Origin: an uncultured Lachnospiraceae bacterium
Lineage (GTDB): Bacteria; Bacillota; Clostridia; Lachnospirales; Lachnospiraceae
Reading direction: 5' to 3'
NCBI GenBank assembly: GCA_947589315.1
Contig: CANPZE010000013.1
Location: 1-64,000, forward strand
Length of the DNA: 64,000 bases
Shown: positions 32,851 through 41,141 of the stretch, piece after piece
Numbering within the stretch: position 1 is the stretch's first letter
How the letters are laid out: each line of letters opens with the position of its first letter
Position numbers and translations under genes: made by a program
The notes under the pieces: model-generated
Databases searched by the model: none
Told to the model about the DNA's origin: nothing
The model's input: only the letters and a program-made list of their open reading frames with translations

Positions 32851-35800
32851 CTATATCTTAATCTTATCTGCTACAAAACGCACCATGCATTTTGCCAGCT
32901 GATACAAGTCTGCCGTATCTGCCTGCTCCTCCTGCCCCAGCTTCTCCATCATATCTCCAAGGCTGCGGTGATCCATGCCAAAGGACAGGTATTTGACCTG
33001 GAAGCCCTGCTGCTCCAACTGTTCTTCCAGTCCTTCCTGGCCTTCCCGCAGCGCATCATATCCACTGCGCTGGTCGCAGAGCAAAAGTCCCTTCACTTCT
33101 TTTCCGGCCAGACTCAGTTCTATAGAAATGCTTCCAAATTCTCCCATGCCTGCCTGATCCATAGAGATCTGGACCTTACCGGTATCCCCGGTTCCCGGGA
33201 TCACAGTCACATTCATTTCCGTAACCGTTTCTCCTGTGCGCAGGGGAATGCTATAAGACTGCCTGCGGGCCAGGCTTCCTCCCAGACGGATCCCCCGGTA
33301 CAAGGTATTCAAATGGAACCCCTCCTCGGAATCCATCTCCTTCTGCTGGTAAGACTTTTCCAGGATCTGTTCCTCATACTGACGGGCTCTTCCCAAAAGT
33401 TCCTGTAATTCCTCCCGGCTGTCCATACTGTCCGGTATCTCCTCCAAGAGAGCCTCATAGGCCTCCTGCTCTTCCGGATCCAGGACCTTACGCCGGCCGT
33501 ACAGCTCCTTTCTGGGAGAGACCTCTCCAAGGATCACTTCCTGCACAGACTGAATATTGGCAATGGTCTCAGGAAGCCCTGCCTTTTCCAAGAACTGCAC
33601 CGCTTCCTCGGAATGCTCTGCCAGTTCCCGCAATTGCTGCGCCTTCTGACGATACATTTCCTGCCGGATCGGATCCTGCTCCTGCGCCTTCATCTGCTCT
33701 ACCAGCTTCTCCAGAGAGGTATTCAGCAGTTGTTCCATATCTCCATCGGTAATCTCCCGGATCCTCTCCGGCGTCACTTCGCGCAGCAGCTCTTCTGCCT
33801 GCCTCTGGTAATACCAGGCGGCCGGGTTCTCTGAAGGCTGTTCCTGCCGGTGCTGATCCTGCTGCGGGGCATCCTGTCCCTCATAATTCTGCCGGATCTG
33901 CTGGGATATGCTCACTCCCGGAGAAGAAATCTCTTCCAAACCTCCAAATTCTTCATCGATCCCTATATCCATTCCCTGCCTGCCTCTGGTCCGTACAGCG
34001 GACAGCAGATTGCCCAGGGTCATTTCCCGCCCGGAGTCCAGCACTGCTCCTACAGCCGCTCCCTCCAGCTTTTCGATCTGATGGAGCAAGCGATAGATCC
34101 CTATGTAGCCGTCCCGTTCCTGGGGCGTGATTTCCTGATTCTGTTCCAGCTGCCACAGATAACGGCTATATTTTTCTTCCGGAGCAATGTCCCGTTCCTT
34201 TGCTATCTCATGGATCCTGCTATTGACCTCATCCAGAGTCATATCCAGAGGATTCTCTCCCTGACGGAGCAATTCCATGACGACAGAGGGTTTCATTCCC
34301 TCCAGCATGTCATTCACCTTTGCATCATACTCTTTTATCCTGGCGATATTCTCTGGAGTAAGTTCCATCTGGTTATATCCCAGAATCCTTACAGCCCGCT
34401 GGTTGGCCTGGGTATCCTCCATTCCCAGTTCCTCCAGGAGGCTGGGCACATTAGCAAATGCTTTCTGAATAGAATCCCCCAGGTCGCTTCGTACCTGCGT
34501 CCCCACCTTTTCATAATCTTCCTGGTATTGCTGCATCTGTACCGTTGCACTGACAGCCGCCCGGTGCAGCTGATTGACCGTAAGAAGGCTCTGCTGGCGC
34601 AGGCTGCTTCCCAGCATGGCGGCGGGCGCATTCTGGATATCTCCCCGCTTCTCCAGAACCTCCTGGAATAAGCCCGGCTGTCCTGCTGCCTCTGTCTGCC
34701 CATTACCTACCCTGTCCTGCTGCAAGTAAGTATAATATTCCGTTTCCATATCCCGCAGCTCCTGGACCAGCTTGCCTAATCCGGTAGTCTCAATGGAGAT
34801 CCCCTTATCCATCATGCGTACCGCAGACTGTAATGTCATCTTTAGACGGATCTCCTCCAGCTGTCTCCTGGCAGTGATCGCCTGGATCTGCTCCTGTGAC
34901 ATTTCCGGGGCAATAACCGTAGGAATCACGGCTTCCCTTCCTGCCTGCCCTTCCTGGGAGGCTTTTTCGCCGGACGGGGAAGATTCCATATCCTCTTTCC
35001 CTGTCAGCAGCTGCTGCAGCGTAATCTCTACCGCCGTCCCTGCACCCTGCACTGTGCGCAGGATATCCTGGTCCGTCACTGACTCTATCTTTTCAAGAAT
35101 GCTCCTTGCCACGACAAACTCACGGTCATCCAGCACCGCCTGCTCCGGCGCATTCCCGCTTCCCAATGCCTGTATGATCTGCCCCAGCGCCTTATCCGGG
35201 GTCAGATTCTTCTGTAACTCTTCCAGACTGGCCAATGTATCTAACGCTTCCACAGTCACTGGAAGTTCATTGGCAAACAGCCATCTGGCGTTGTCCAAAG
35301 AAGCCTCATCCTTCAATCCATTCTCTTCCAAAAGCTGTTCTACCTGGGGAAGGAGTTCCTGCCATGTCACTTCATCCAACTGCCCTGCTGTCATCCCCTC
35401 TGCGCCGGAATATTGCCCGTGGTACAGATTTTCTATTGTAAGGGGACGGTTATTTTGAATCAGATATACCTTGGCGCTTTCTGACAGTTCCATCGCCACC
35501 TGGCTCATACTCAACGCCGCCATAACCCGGGATACGTCTGCCTGCTGCGCCGGCAGGTCTGCCTCTTCCAGAGCAGCGGCGATCTGCTCCGGCGTCTTTT
35601 GCTCCAGAAATCCCAGAGCCTGCATTCTCTCCAAATTCTCCTGCGTCTCCTGGCGGAACTCCCGATATTCTTCCATGCGCTCCTGCTTCCATTGACGCTG
35701 TTCCTTCATCCGTTCCACAGCACGATCCAACGTAGATTCTTTATATTCTTCCAAAGCGCCTTCTTCAGACTCCAGTGCCTGATAATCCTCCCCGGTCATG

Positions 35801-36201
35801 ACCTGAATATCCTGTCCTGCCTGCTGTCCTGCCTGGGCTGTCTTCAGACTTTCCTTAAAATCAGGTGTCTCATAGGAGGAGGCGCTTACGGTGGTCCCCA
35901 TCAGAATGTGGGCGCCAGAATCCGTATTTCTTCCAACTTCCTTTAATACAATGCTGTCTTTTGATACATCCATGATCCTAAACTGTCTTGTTTCGCCTTC
36001 CCTGGCATTCTGCACTGCCGACTTAGAGACGGATACCTCTACGCCGTTAAAGTTGATGGAAATCCTGTGGGATACTGTGGATATTGTCCCTTCTACGGTC
36101 TGTCCCTTCTTTCCGATCGCCAAGAAGGAATTCTCGCCGAAGGCGGTCTTCCTCTGTGATGAAGCCTGTGGCTTCATTACCGCAATATCACGAATATTCA
36201 T
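32851..36201 (-). CDS. DUF6240 protein with FliK-like C-terminus
   Basis: A large 1116-residue cytoplasmic protein, rich in Gln and Glu and mostly helical. It begins MNIRDIAVMKPQASSQRKTA with a small beta domain (about 25-90). The last 130 residues (MNVTVIPGTGDTGKVQISMD, SISIELSLAGKEVKGLLLCD, LEEQLEQQGFQVKYLSFGM) resemble the C-terminal domain of hook-length proteins (FliK): beta strands then a helix with L-E-x-x-L-x-x-x-G. I therefore infer a role in flagellar export or hook control, supported by flagellin directly downstream. DUF6240 is my recognition, not a search result. No signal peptide. Confidence 0.75.
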   Translation of the reverse strand: MNIRDIAVMKPQASSQRKTAFGENSFLAIGKKGQTVEGTISTVSHRISINFNGVEVSVSKSAVQNAREGETRQFRIMDVSKDSIVLKEVGRNTDSGAHILMGTTVSASSYETPDFKESLKTAQAGQQAGQDIQVMTGEDYQALESEEGALEEYKESTLDRAVERMKEQRQWKQERMEEYREFRQETQENLERMQALGFLEQKTPEQIAAALEEADLPAQQADVSRVMAALSMSQVAMELSESAKVYLIQNNRPLTIENLYHGQYSGAEGMTAGQLDEVTWQELLPQVEQLLEENGLKDEASLDNARWLFANELPVTVEALDTLASLEELQKNLTPDKALGQIIQALGSGNAPEQAVLDDREFVVARSILEKIESVTDQDILRTVQGAGTAVEITLQQLLTGKEDMESSPSGEKASQEGQAGREAVIPTVIAPEMSQEQIQAITARRQLEEIRLKMTLQSAVRMMDKGISIETTGLGKLVQELRDMETEYYTYLQQDRVGNGQTEAAGQPGLFQEVLEKRGDIQNAPAAMLGSSLRQQSLLTVNQLHRAAVSATVQMQQYQEDYEKVGTQVRSDLGDSIQKAFANVPSLLEELGMEDTQANQRAVRILGYNQMELTPENIARIKEYDAKVNDMLEGMKPSVVMELLRQGENPLDMTLDEVNSRIHEIAKERDIAPEEKYSRYLWQLEQNQEITPQERDGYIGIYRLLHQIEKLEGAAVGAVLDSGREMTLGNLLSAVRTRGRQGMDIGIDEEFGGLEEISSPGVSISQQIRQNYEGQDAPQQDQHRQEQPSENPAAWYYQRQAEELLREVTPERIREITDGDMEQLLNTSLEKLVEQMKAQEQDPIRQEMYRQKAQQLRELAEHSEEAVQFLEKAGLPETIANIQSVQEVILGEVSPRKELYGRRKVLDPEEQEAYEALLEEIPDSMDSREELQELLGRARQYEEQILEKSYQQKEMDSEEGFHLNTLYRGIRLGGSLARRQSYSIPLRTGETVTEMNVTVIPGTGDTGKVQISMDQAGMGEFGSISIELSLAGKEVKGLLLCDQRSGYDALREGQEGLEEQLEQQGFQVKYLSFGMDHRSLGDMMEKLGQEEQADTADLYQLAKCMVRFVADKIKI

Positions 36202-36255
36202 TGATTTCTCTCACCTTTATCGTACCTTTCCCGCATCGGCAACACATCATCCTTT

Positions 36256-36312
36256 AAACAAAAAACTGCCGATGCGTAATCTCTGTTCCTGATAATTACT
36301 TCGACAGTTTTT
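36256..36312 (-). terminator. Terminator after thrS-MFS operon
   Basis: On the minus strand AAAACTG...CGA..GTAAT pairs with ATTAC..TCG.CAGTTTT with small internal loops, followed by TTTTG. It lies between the MFS stop and the DUF6240 gene and separates the two leftward transcription units. Confidence 0.65.
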
Positions 36313-36334
36313 CTTGTTTTCTTAATGGATGGCC

Positions 36335-37510
36335 CTATATTTTCCCATATCTCTTCTGCCACCCCAATGCCGCCAGAAGCAGAACAGGAAACAGAACTGC
36401 TGCCAGAATCCCACATTTCAAGTTGTCCTGAAATGCGCCGGAAAACAATCCCACATAGGCGGGGCCCCCTCCGCAGCCCAGGTCTCCGGCCAAAGCAAAT
36501 AACGCAAACATGGCAGTGCCTCCTCCCCGGATCTCTGCCGCTGCCATGCTGAATGTCCCCGGCCAAAGAATCCCCACGGAAAATCCGCAGAGCCCGCAGC
36601 CCAGCAGGCTCAAAGCCGGCCAGGGGGACAGGGCGATCAGCAGATAGCTGAACAGGCACAAACCACCGCTGTATACCATGAATCTATGCAGGGGCAGGCG
36701 GTCGCTGAAACGGGAATGGAGCAGACGCGCCAAGCCCATCAGCACAGCAAAGAACAGCGGCCCGGCCAGATCTCCCACCGTCTTGGACACGCCCAGTCCT
36801 TTCTCTGCAAATGCAGAAGCCCATTGGCTTACCGCCTGTTCGCAGGCGCCGGCGCACAACATCAGCACGATCATGACCCAGAAGATTTCTTTGCGGAGAA
36901 GCTGGCGGATCTCCAGCCCCTTTTCCTCCGTCCCATTCACATGCCAGATAGGAACCCGGAGAAAAAACGCCATATTCCCCAGCGGCACTAACGCCCACAG
37001 GCAGGCCAGATATCTCCATCTGCCTATGCCAGCCAGAGCAAAAAATAGCGTGGACAGCAGGACTACTCCGCCATGCCCCCAGCAATAAAAGGAATGGAGC
37101 AGGCTCATTACCGACTCTTTATTCTCTGTAGGACAGGCCTCTGCAATCGGACTTATCAGAACCTCTATCACGCCTCCCCCGATGGCATATACAGCCACAG
37201 AGATCATCAGTCCCAAAAACGGGTCAGGCATGTGGTCTGGCAGGAAAGCCAGCCCCAGCAGCCCCAGCCCGGCAAAAAGATGGCCGCCTACAATGGATGC
37301 CCGATATCCCATGCGGTCTACAAATCCCGCAGAAAGCAGATCTACCAGAAGCTGTATCCCAAAATTAAAACTGATCAGTAAGGCAATCCGGTCCAGGGAG
37401 ATCCTATAGCTCTGCTGAAAGGTCACAAACAGTAACGGAGCAAAGTTATTTACGATCGCCTGGGTAATATAACCAATAAAGCATGCGGCTAAGGTATGCT
37501 TATGCTTCAC
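36335..37510 (-). CDS. MFS transporter (12 membrane segments)
   Basis: About 391 residues of hydrophobic major-facilitator type. VDRMGYRASIVGGHLFAGLG matches the loop 2-3 G-x-x-x-D-R-x-G-x-R pattern, and SRFSDRLPLHRF its counterpart between segments 8 and 9. It resembles sugar or FucP-like permeases; the substrate is not evident. The start is a GTG at 37508-37510 (VKHKHTLAACFIGY) with GGAGG 6 bases upstream, all inside the end of thrS. The genes overlap by 11 bases, implying coupled translation and control by the thrS T-box. Confidence 0.87.
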   Translation of the reverse strand: MKHKHTLAACFIGYITQAIVNNFAPLLFVTFQQSYRISLDRIALLISFNFGIQLLVDLLSAGFVDRMGYRASIVGGHLFAGLGLLGLAFLPDHMPDPFLGLMISVAVYAIGGGVIEVLISPIAEACPTENKESVMSLLHSFYCWGHGGVVLLSTLFFALAGIGRWRYLACLWALVPLGNMAFFLRVPIWHVNGTEEKGLEIRQLLRKEIFWVMIVLMLCAGACEQAVSQWASAFAEKGLGVSKTVGDLAGPLFFAVLMGLARLLHSRFSDRLPLHRFMVYSGGLCLFSYLLIALSPWPALSLLGCGLCGFSVGILWPGTFSMAAAEIRGGGTAMFALFALAGDLGCGGGPAYVGLFSGAFQDNLKCGILAAVLFPVLLLAALGWQKRYGKI

Positions 37511-39482
37511 TGGCTTCCTCCTTCCGAATGGCCTTTGTCCGGATCTCCTCGCAGATGTCATTGATAAATACAGACAATTCCTTCTGTCCCTCATCCCCCA
37601 GGAAACGGCTGCGTACAGAGACCTTTCCTTCCTCTTCTTCCTTGGCGCCTACCACCAGCATATAGGGCAGCTTGGCCAGGCGGGCCTCCCGGATCTTATA
37701 GCCAATCTTTTCGGAACGGTTATCCACCGTAGCATCGATCCCATTTTTCTTCAGTTCAGCCAGCACCTTCTGAGCATACTCCTGGTGCTTCTCAGAAATG
37801 GGCAGCACCCTCACTTGCTCCGGACACAGCCAGGTAGGGAACTTTCCGGCATATTTTTCAATCAGCCATGCCAGCGTACGCTCGTAGCATCCCATAGATG
37901 TTCTGTGGATAATATACGGACGCTTCTTCTCCCCATCCTTGTCAATATAGTACATATCAAATTGCTCTGCCAAAAGGGGGTCCCACTGGATGGTGATCAT
38001 GGTATCCTCCTTGCCATACACATTCTTGGCATTGATATCGATCTTAGGGCCATAGAAGGCAGCTTCTCCCACATCCTCCACATAAGAGATTTCCAATTCA
38101 TCCATAATGTCTCTCAGATGCTGCTCTGTCTCCTCCCAGACCTCAGGCTCTCCAATATATTTCTCCCTGTTCTCCGGATCCCACTTTGACAAATGGTAGG
38201 TAACGTCCTCTTCCACGCCAAGAGTCTGCAGGCAATATTTTGCCAGAGCCAGGCAGCCTTTAAATTCTTCCACCATCTGGTCCGGGCGCACGACCAGATG
38301 GCCCTCGGTGATCGTAAACTGGCGCACGCGGGTCAGGCCGTGCATCTCGCCAGAGTCTTCATTCCGGAATAATGTGGATGTCTCCGACATACGGTACGGC
38401 AGGTCGCGGTAGGATTTTTGCCTTGCCTTATATACATAATACTGGAAAGGACAGGTCATGGGACGGAGGGCCAGGATTTCCCTGCCAGAAGCGCTAACTC
38501 CATTCTCATCCTCATCATCCTCTCCCAGAATGAACATTCCCTCCTTGTAATGTCCCCAATGGCCGGAAATCTTATAGAGGTCGGACTTGGCCATCAAGGG
38601 GGTGCGGGTACGCACATATCCCCACTCATTATCCTCCAGGTCTTCAATCCAGCGCTGCAGCTTCTGGATCATCTTTGTTCCTTTGGGCATGAATAGCGGA
38701 AGTCCCTGGCCGATGACATCTACTGTAGTGAAAAGATCCATTTCGCGTCCCAGCTTATTGTGGTCGCGGTTCCTGATCTCTGCCAGATATTCCAGATACT
38801 CTTCCAGATCTGCCTTCTTTGTATAAGCCGTCCCATAGATACGGGTCAGCATTTTGTTTTTCTCATCCCCTCTCCAGTATGCGCCGGAGGAAGAGGTCAG
38901 CTTAAACGCTTTGATCGGCTTCGTGCTCATCAGATGGGGACCGGCGCAGAACTCAATAAAATCTCCCTGCTGATAGAAGGAAAGAATATCCGTATCCGGA
39001 TGCTCCTGGATCATCTCTACCTTATAGGGCTCGTTCCGCTCCGTCATCAGCTTGACCGCTTCTTCCTTGGACAAAGTGAACCGCTCCAGACGGTCTCCCT
39101 TCTTAATGATCTTTTTCATTTCCTTTTCTATGGCGTCCAAAGCCTCACGGTCCAGGCTCGGCATATCGAAATCATAGTAATAACCATTGTCGATGGCCGG
39201 CCCTATGGTCAGCTTCGCCTCAGGATACAGGTTCTTCACTGCCTGCGCCAATACATGGGCGCAAGTATGCCGGTAAGCCTTCTTTCCCTCGTCCGAATCA
39301 AATGTGAGGATATTCAGTGTGCAGTCCTGGCCTACCATAGTCCGCAGGTCCACGATCTCCCCATTCAGCTCGCCCACACAGGCCGCCCGGGCCAGCCCTT
39401 CGCTGATATCACATGCAATGTCATAGACAGACATTGGCTGGGCATATTCCTTACTGGATCCGTCCTTTAATGTAACTTTCAT
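37500..39482 (-). CDS. thrS: Threonyl-tRNA synthetase
   Basis: Charges tRNA-Thr. The 660 residues contain an N-terminal TGS domain (1-62), the editing domain with the HTCAHVLAQAV zinc-type motif, the class II core with MSETSTLFRNEDSGEMHGLT (motif 2) and MGCYERTLAWLIEKY (motif 3), and the anticodon domain at the end (LPYMLVVGAKEEEEGKVSVR). A T-box leader upstream shows control by uncharged tRNA-Thr. An MFS gene starts inside its last codons. Confidence 0.97.
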   Translation of the reverse strand: MKVTLKDGSSKEYAQPMSVYDIACDISEGLARAACVGELNGEIVDLRTMVGQDCTLNILTFDSDEGKKAYRHTCAHVLAQAVKNLYPEAKLTIGPAIDNGYYYDFDMPSLDREALDAIEKEMKKIIKKGDRLERFTLSKEEAVKLMTERNEPYKVEMIQEHPDTDILSFYQQGDFIEFCAGPHLMSTKPIKAFKLTSSSGAYWRGDEKNKMLTRIYGTAYTKKADLEEYLEYLAEIRNRDHNKLGREMDLFTTVDVIGQGLPLFMPKGTKMIQKLQRWIEDLEDNEWGYVRTRTPLMAKSDLYKISGHWGHYKEGMFILGEDDEDENGVSASGREILALRPMTCPFQYYVYKARQKSYRDLPYRMSETSTLFRNEDSGEMHGLTRVRQFTITEGHLVVRPDQMVEEFKGCLALAKYCLQTLGVEEDVTYHLSKWDPENREKYIGEPEVWEETEQHLRDIMDELEISYVEDVGEAAFYGPKIDINAKNVYGKEDTMITIQWDPLLAEQFDMYYIDKDGEKKRPYIIHRTSMGCYERTLAWLIEKYAGKFPTWLCPEQVRVLPISEKHQEYAQKVLAELKKNGIDATVDNRSEKIGYKIREARLAKLPYMLVVGAKEEEEGKVSVRSRFLGDEGQKELSVFINDICEEIRTKAIRKEEASEA

Positions 39483-39534
39483 TTCTCTTTCCTTCCTTTC
39501 TTATCTTATTTTCTATTCTGCTCTTTTTCTCAAC

Positions 39535-39815
39535 AAAAATGCCCCTTCCGACATTTCTGTCAGAAGGGACGTATACTGAATGCATAGTATTCGCGGTTCC
39601 ACCCTTGTTCAAGGGAGAAATTTCAGAATAATCTCAATCTGCTCCCTTGCAGCTTCATTGGACGATAACGGTGTCGGCCGGACCGGATTGGGGCCACTCA
39701 GAGGTAGTCTTCAATTACTTTGCGGTAAGATGCTCCCAGCTCCCATCTCTCTCTGTAACCGCTCCCATAATCTACTCGTCTCTTCTACGTGTTGATACCT
39801 TTAGAGATTACCACC
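39535..39815 (-). promoter_or_regulatory. T-box leader of thrS
   Basis: The minus strand holds the T-box sequence GGTGGAACCGCG (39592-39603), which base-pairs with the uncharged tRNA acceptor end, followed by a terminator hairpin (39540-39570: CCCTTCTGACA/TGTCGGAAGGG plus ATTTTTG). Upstream Stem I is long, with AGTA-type elements. An ACC triplet at 39724-39726 is a candidate threonine specifier, but I could not fix the specifier loop with certainty. Uncharged tRNA-Thr should allow readthrough into thrS and the overlapping MFS gene. Confidence 0.93.
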
Positions 39816-39893
39816 TTAACTGAAAAAAAGCAATGCCTTTTTTTTAGTTTCCGCACTTTTCCAGCCCCGTCCGCCTTTCAGGATATCCCGATC

Positions 39894-40631
39894 CTACAGG
39901 GCATTTACAGCCTCTCCCATCACCCGGGCAATATCTTCGTGGATCACCAGATCCGCCTGATGGTCGGCCGGAGTCTCGCTTTTATTGATCAATACCAGAT
40001 GTTTCCCTCGGAAATATTGGATCAGCCCAGCGGCAGGATATACTACCAGGGAGGTTCCTCCAATGATCAGGGTATCGGCCTGGGCAATGGCCCGGACTGC
40101 GCCATTGATAATTTCCTGATCTAAGCCTTCCTCATACAGAACCACATCCGGCTTGATCATCCCGCCACATTTCTCACAGACAGGAACGCCCTCTGCCTTT
40201 AATATATCATTCTCGTCATAGAAAGCATGGCAGCCTGTGCAATAATTCCGTTTGACTGAGCCATGCAGTTCATACACCTGGCGGCTTCCAGCCGCCTGGT
40301 GCAGGCCGTCAATATTCTGGGTCACGATAGCTTTCAGCTTTCCCATCTCCTCCAACCGGGCCAGCGCCTTGTGACAATCGTTGGGCCTGGCCTGAGGGTA
40401 GATCAGATTTTCTTTGTAAAAGGCAAAGAAGTCCTCTGGATATTTTACAAAAAACGTGTGGGACACCAATTGTTCCGGCGTAAATCTGCGGTTCAGCTTT
40501 TTACTGTACAAACCATCGGCGCTGCGGAAATCCGGGATCCCGGAGGCCGTAGACACCCCTGCGCCGCCAAAAAAGACGATGTCGCTGCTTTCTCTTAAAA
40601 TCTCTGTGAACTGCCAAAGCTTCTCTTCCAT
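39894..40631 (-). CDS. cobB: Sir2-family NAD-dependent protein deacylase
   Basis: Removes acyl groups from protein lysines using NAD. About 245 residues: GAGVSTASGIPDFRSADGLY (NAD loop), VTQNIDGLHQAAGSRQVYEL with the catalytic His in ELHGS, a zinc ribbon of CTGC and CEKC, and IIGGTSLVVYPAAGLIQYFR. MEEKLWQF is selected because GGAGG lies upstream. Monocistronic, upstream of the thrS leader on the same strand. Confidence 0.95.
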   Translation of the reverse strand: MEEKLWQFTEILRESSDIVFFGGAGVSTASGIPDFRSADGLYSKKLNRRFTPEQLVSHTFFVKYPEDFFAFYKENLIYPQARPNDCHKALARLEEMGKLKAIVTQNIDGLHQAAGSRQVYELHGSVKRNYCTGCHAFYDENDILKAEGVPVCEKCGGMIKPDVVLYEEGLDQEIINGAVRAIAQADTLIIGGTSLVVYPAAGLIQYFRGKHLVLINKSETPADHQADLVIHEDIARVMGEAVNAL

Positions 40632-40728
40632 ACTTTTCCTCCATCCGCTAAAAACAGATTTCTGACCAATAACATTCCGGCAGAGCCGCATGTTCTCCTA
40701 ATTTCATTGTACTATAAACAAGGATAAA

Positions 40729-40757
40729 TTGAAACGGGAAATTTTATATGCTATAAT
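40729..40757 (+). promoter_or_regulatory. Sigma-A promoter for the TSCPD gene
   Basis: TTGAAA (40729-40734), 17-base spacer, TATAAT (40752-40757). A leader of about 100 bases with two hairpins (GATGAACGC/GCGTGTTCATC and CCGGCG/CCGCCGG) separates it from the start codon. Confidence 0.8.
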
Positions 40758-40865
40758 GATGAACGCACAAGGCGTGTTCATCTTGTGGTATCATATTGAG
40801 ATCCGGCGAGATCCGCCGGGACAAAGGATCTGTTGCCTGCAGGCAGAGAAAGGAGCAATAGAAAC

Positions 40866-41120
40866 ATGCACTATACATATCAAACGAAAGGAACCTGTTC
40901 TACCCAGATCACTTTTGATATCAATGATGATATCATCACCAATGTGGAATTTACCGGCGGATGCAACGGCAACCTGAAAGCAGTTCCCCGCCTGGTAGAC
41001 GGTATGACCGTAGAAGAGATCGAGAGTAAAATAAAAGGAGTCCAGTGCGGTATGCGAGGCACCTCCTGCGCCGACCAGCTGGCCACTGCGGTAAGGATGG
41101 CTTACGATTCCCTTCACTAG
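40866..41120 (+). CDS. TSCPD-domain protein
   Basis: 84 residues with the TSCPD fold, a domain otherwise found at the end of vitamin B12-dependent ribonucleotide reductases. VEFTGGCNGNLKAVPRLVDG and GVQCGMRGTSCADQLATAV provide the conserved cysteines. As a stand-alone protein its role is not established. MHYTYQTKG is chosen for its AAGGAG ribosome site; the longer frame is not supported. Confidence 0.9.
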   Translation: MHYTYQTKGTCSTQITFDINDDIITNVEFTGGCNGNLKAVPRLVDGMTVEEIESKIKGVQCGMRGTSCADQLATAVRMAYDSLH

Positions 41121-41141
41121 ACCCCCGATCCGGCAGGGAGC

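Noticed and set aside
34772..35458. Rightward ORF inside the DUF6240 gene
   Set aside because: Serine/proline-rich antisense shadow of a Gln/Glu-rich coding region; no ribosome site.
36218..36260. Sigma-28-like motif (TTTAAAG ... GCCGATGC) before the DUF6240 gene
   Set aside because: The -10-like GCCGATG is attractive, but the distance from TAAA is 12 bases instead of 15, and the motif is also part of an inverted repeat (GCATCGGCA/TGCCGATGC, 36233-36275).
36233..36275. Inverted repeat as an antiterminator for the thrS-MFS terminator
   Set aside because: The second arm is transcribed after the terminator's U-run, so it cannot prevent termination in time.
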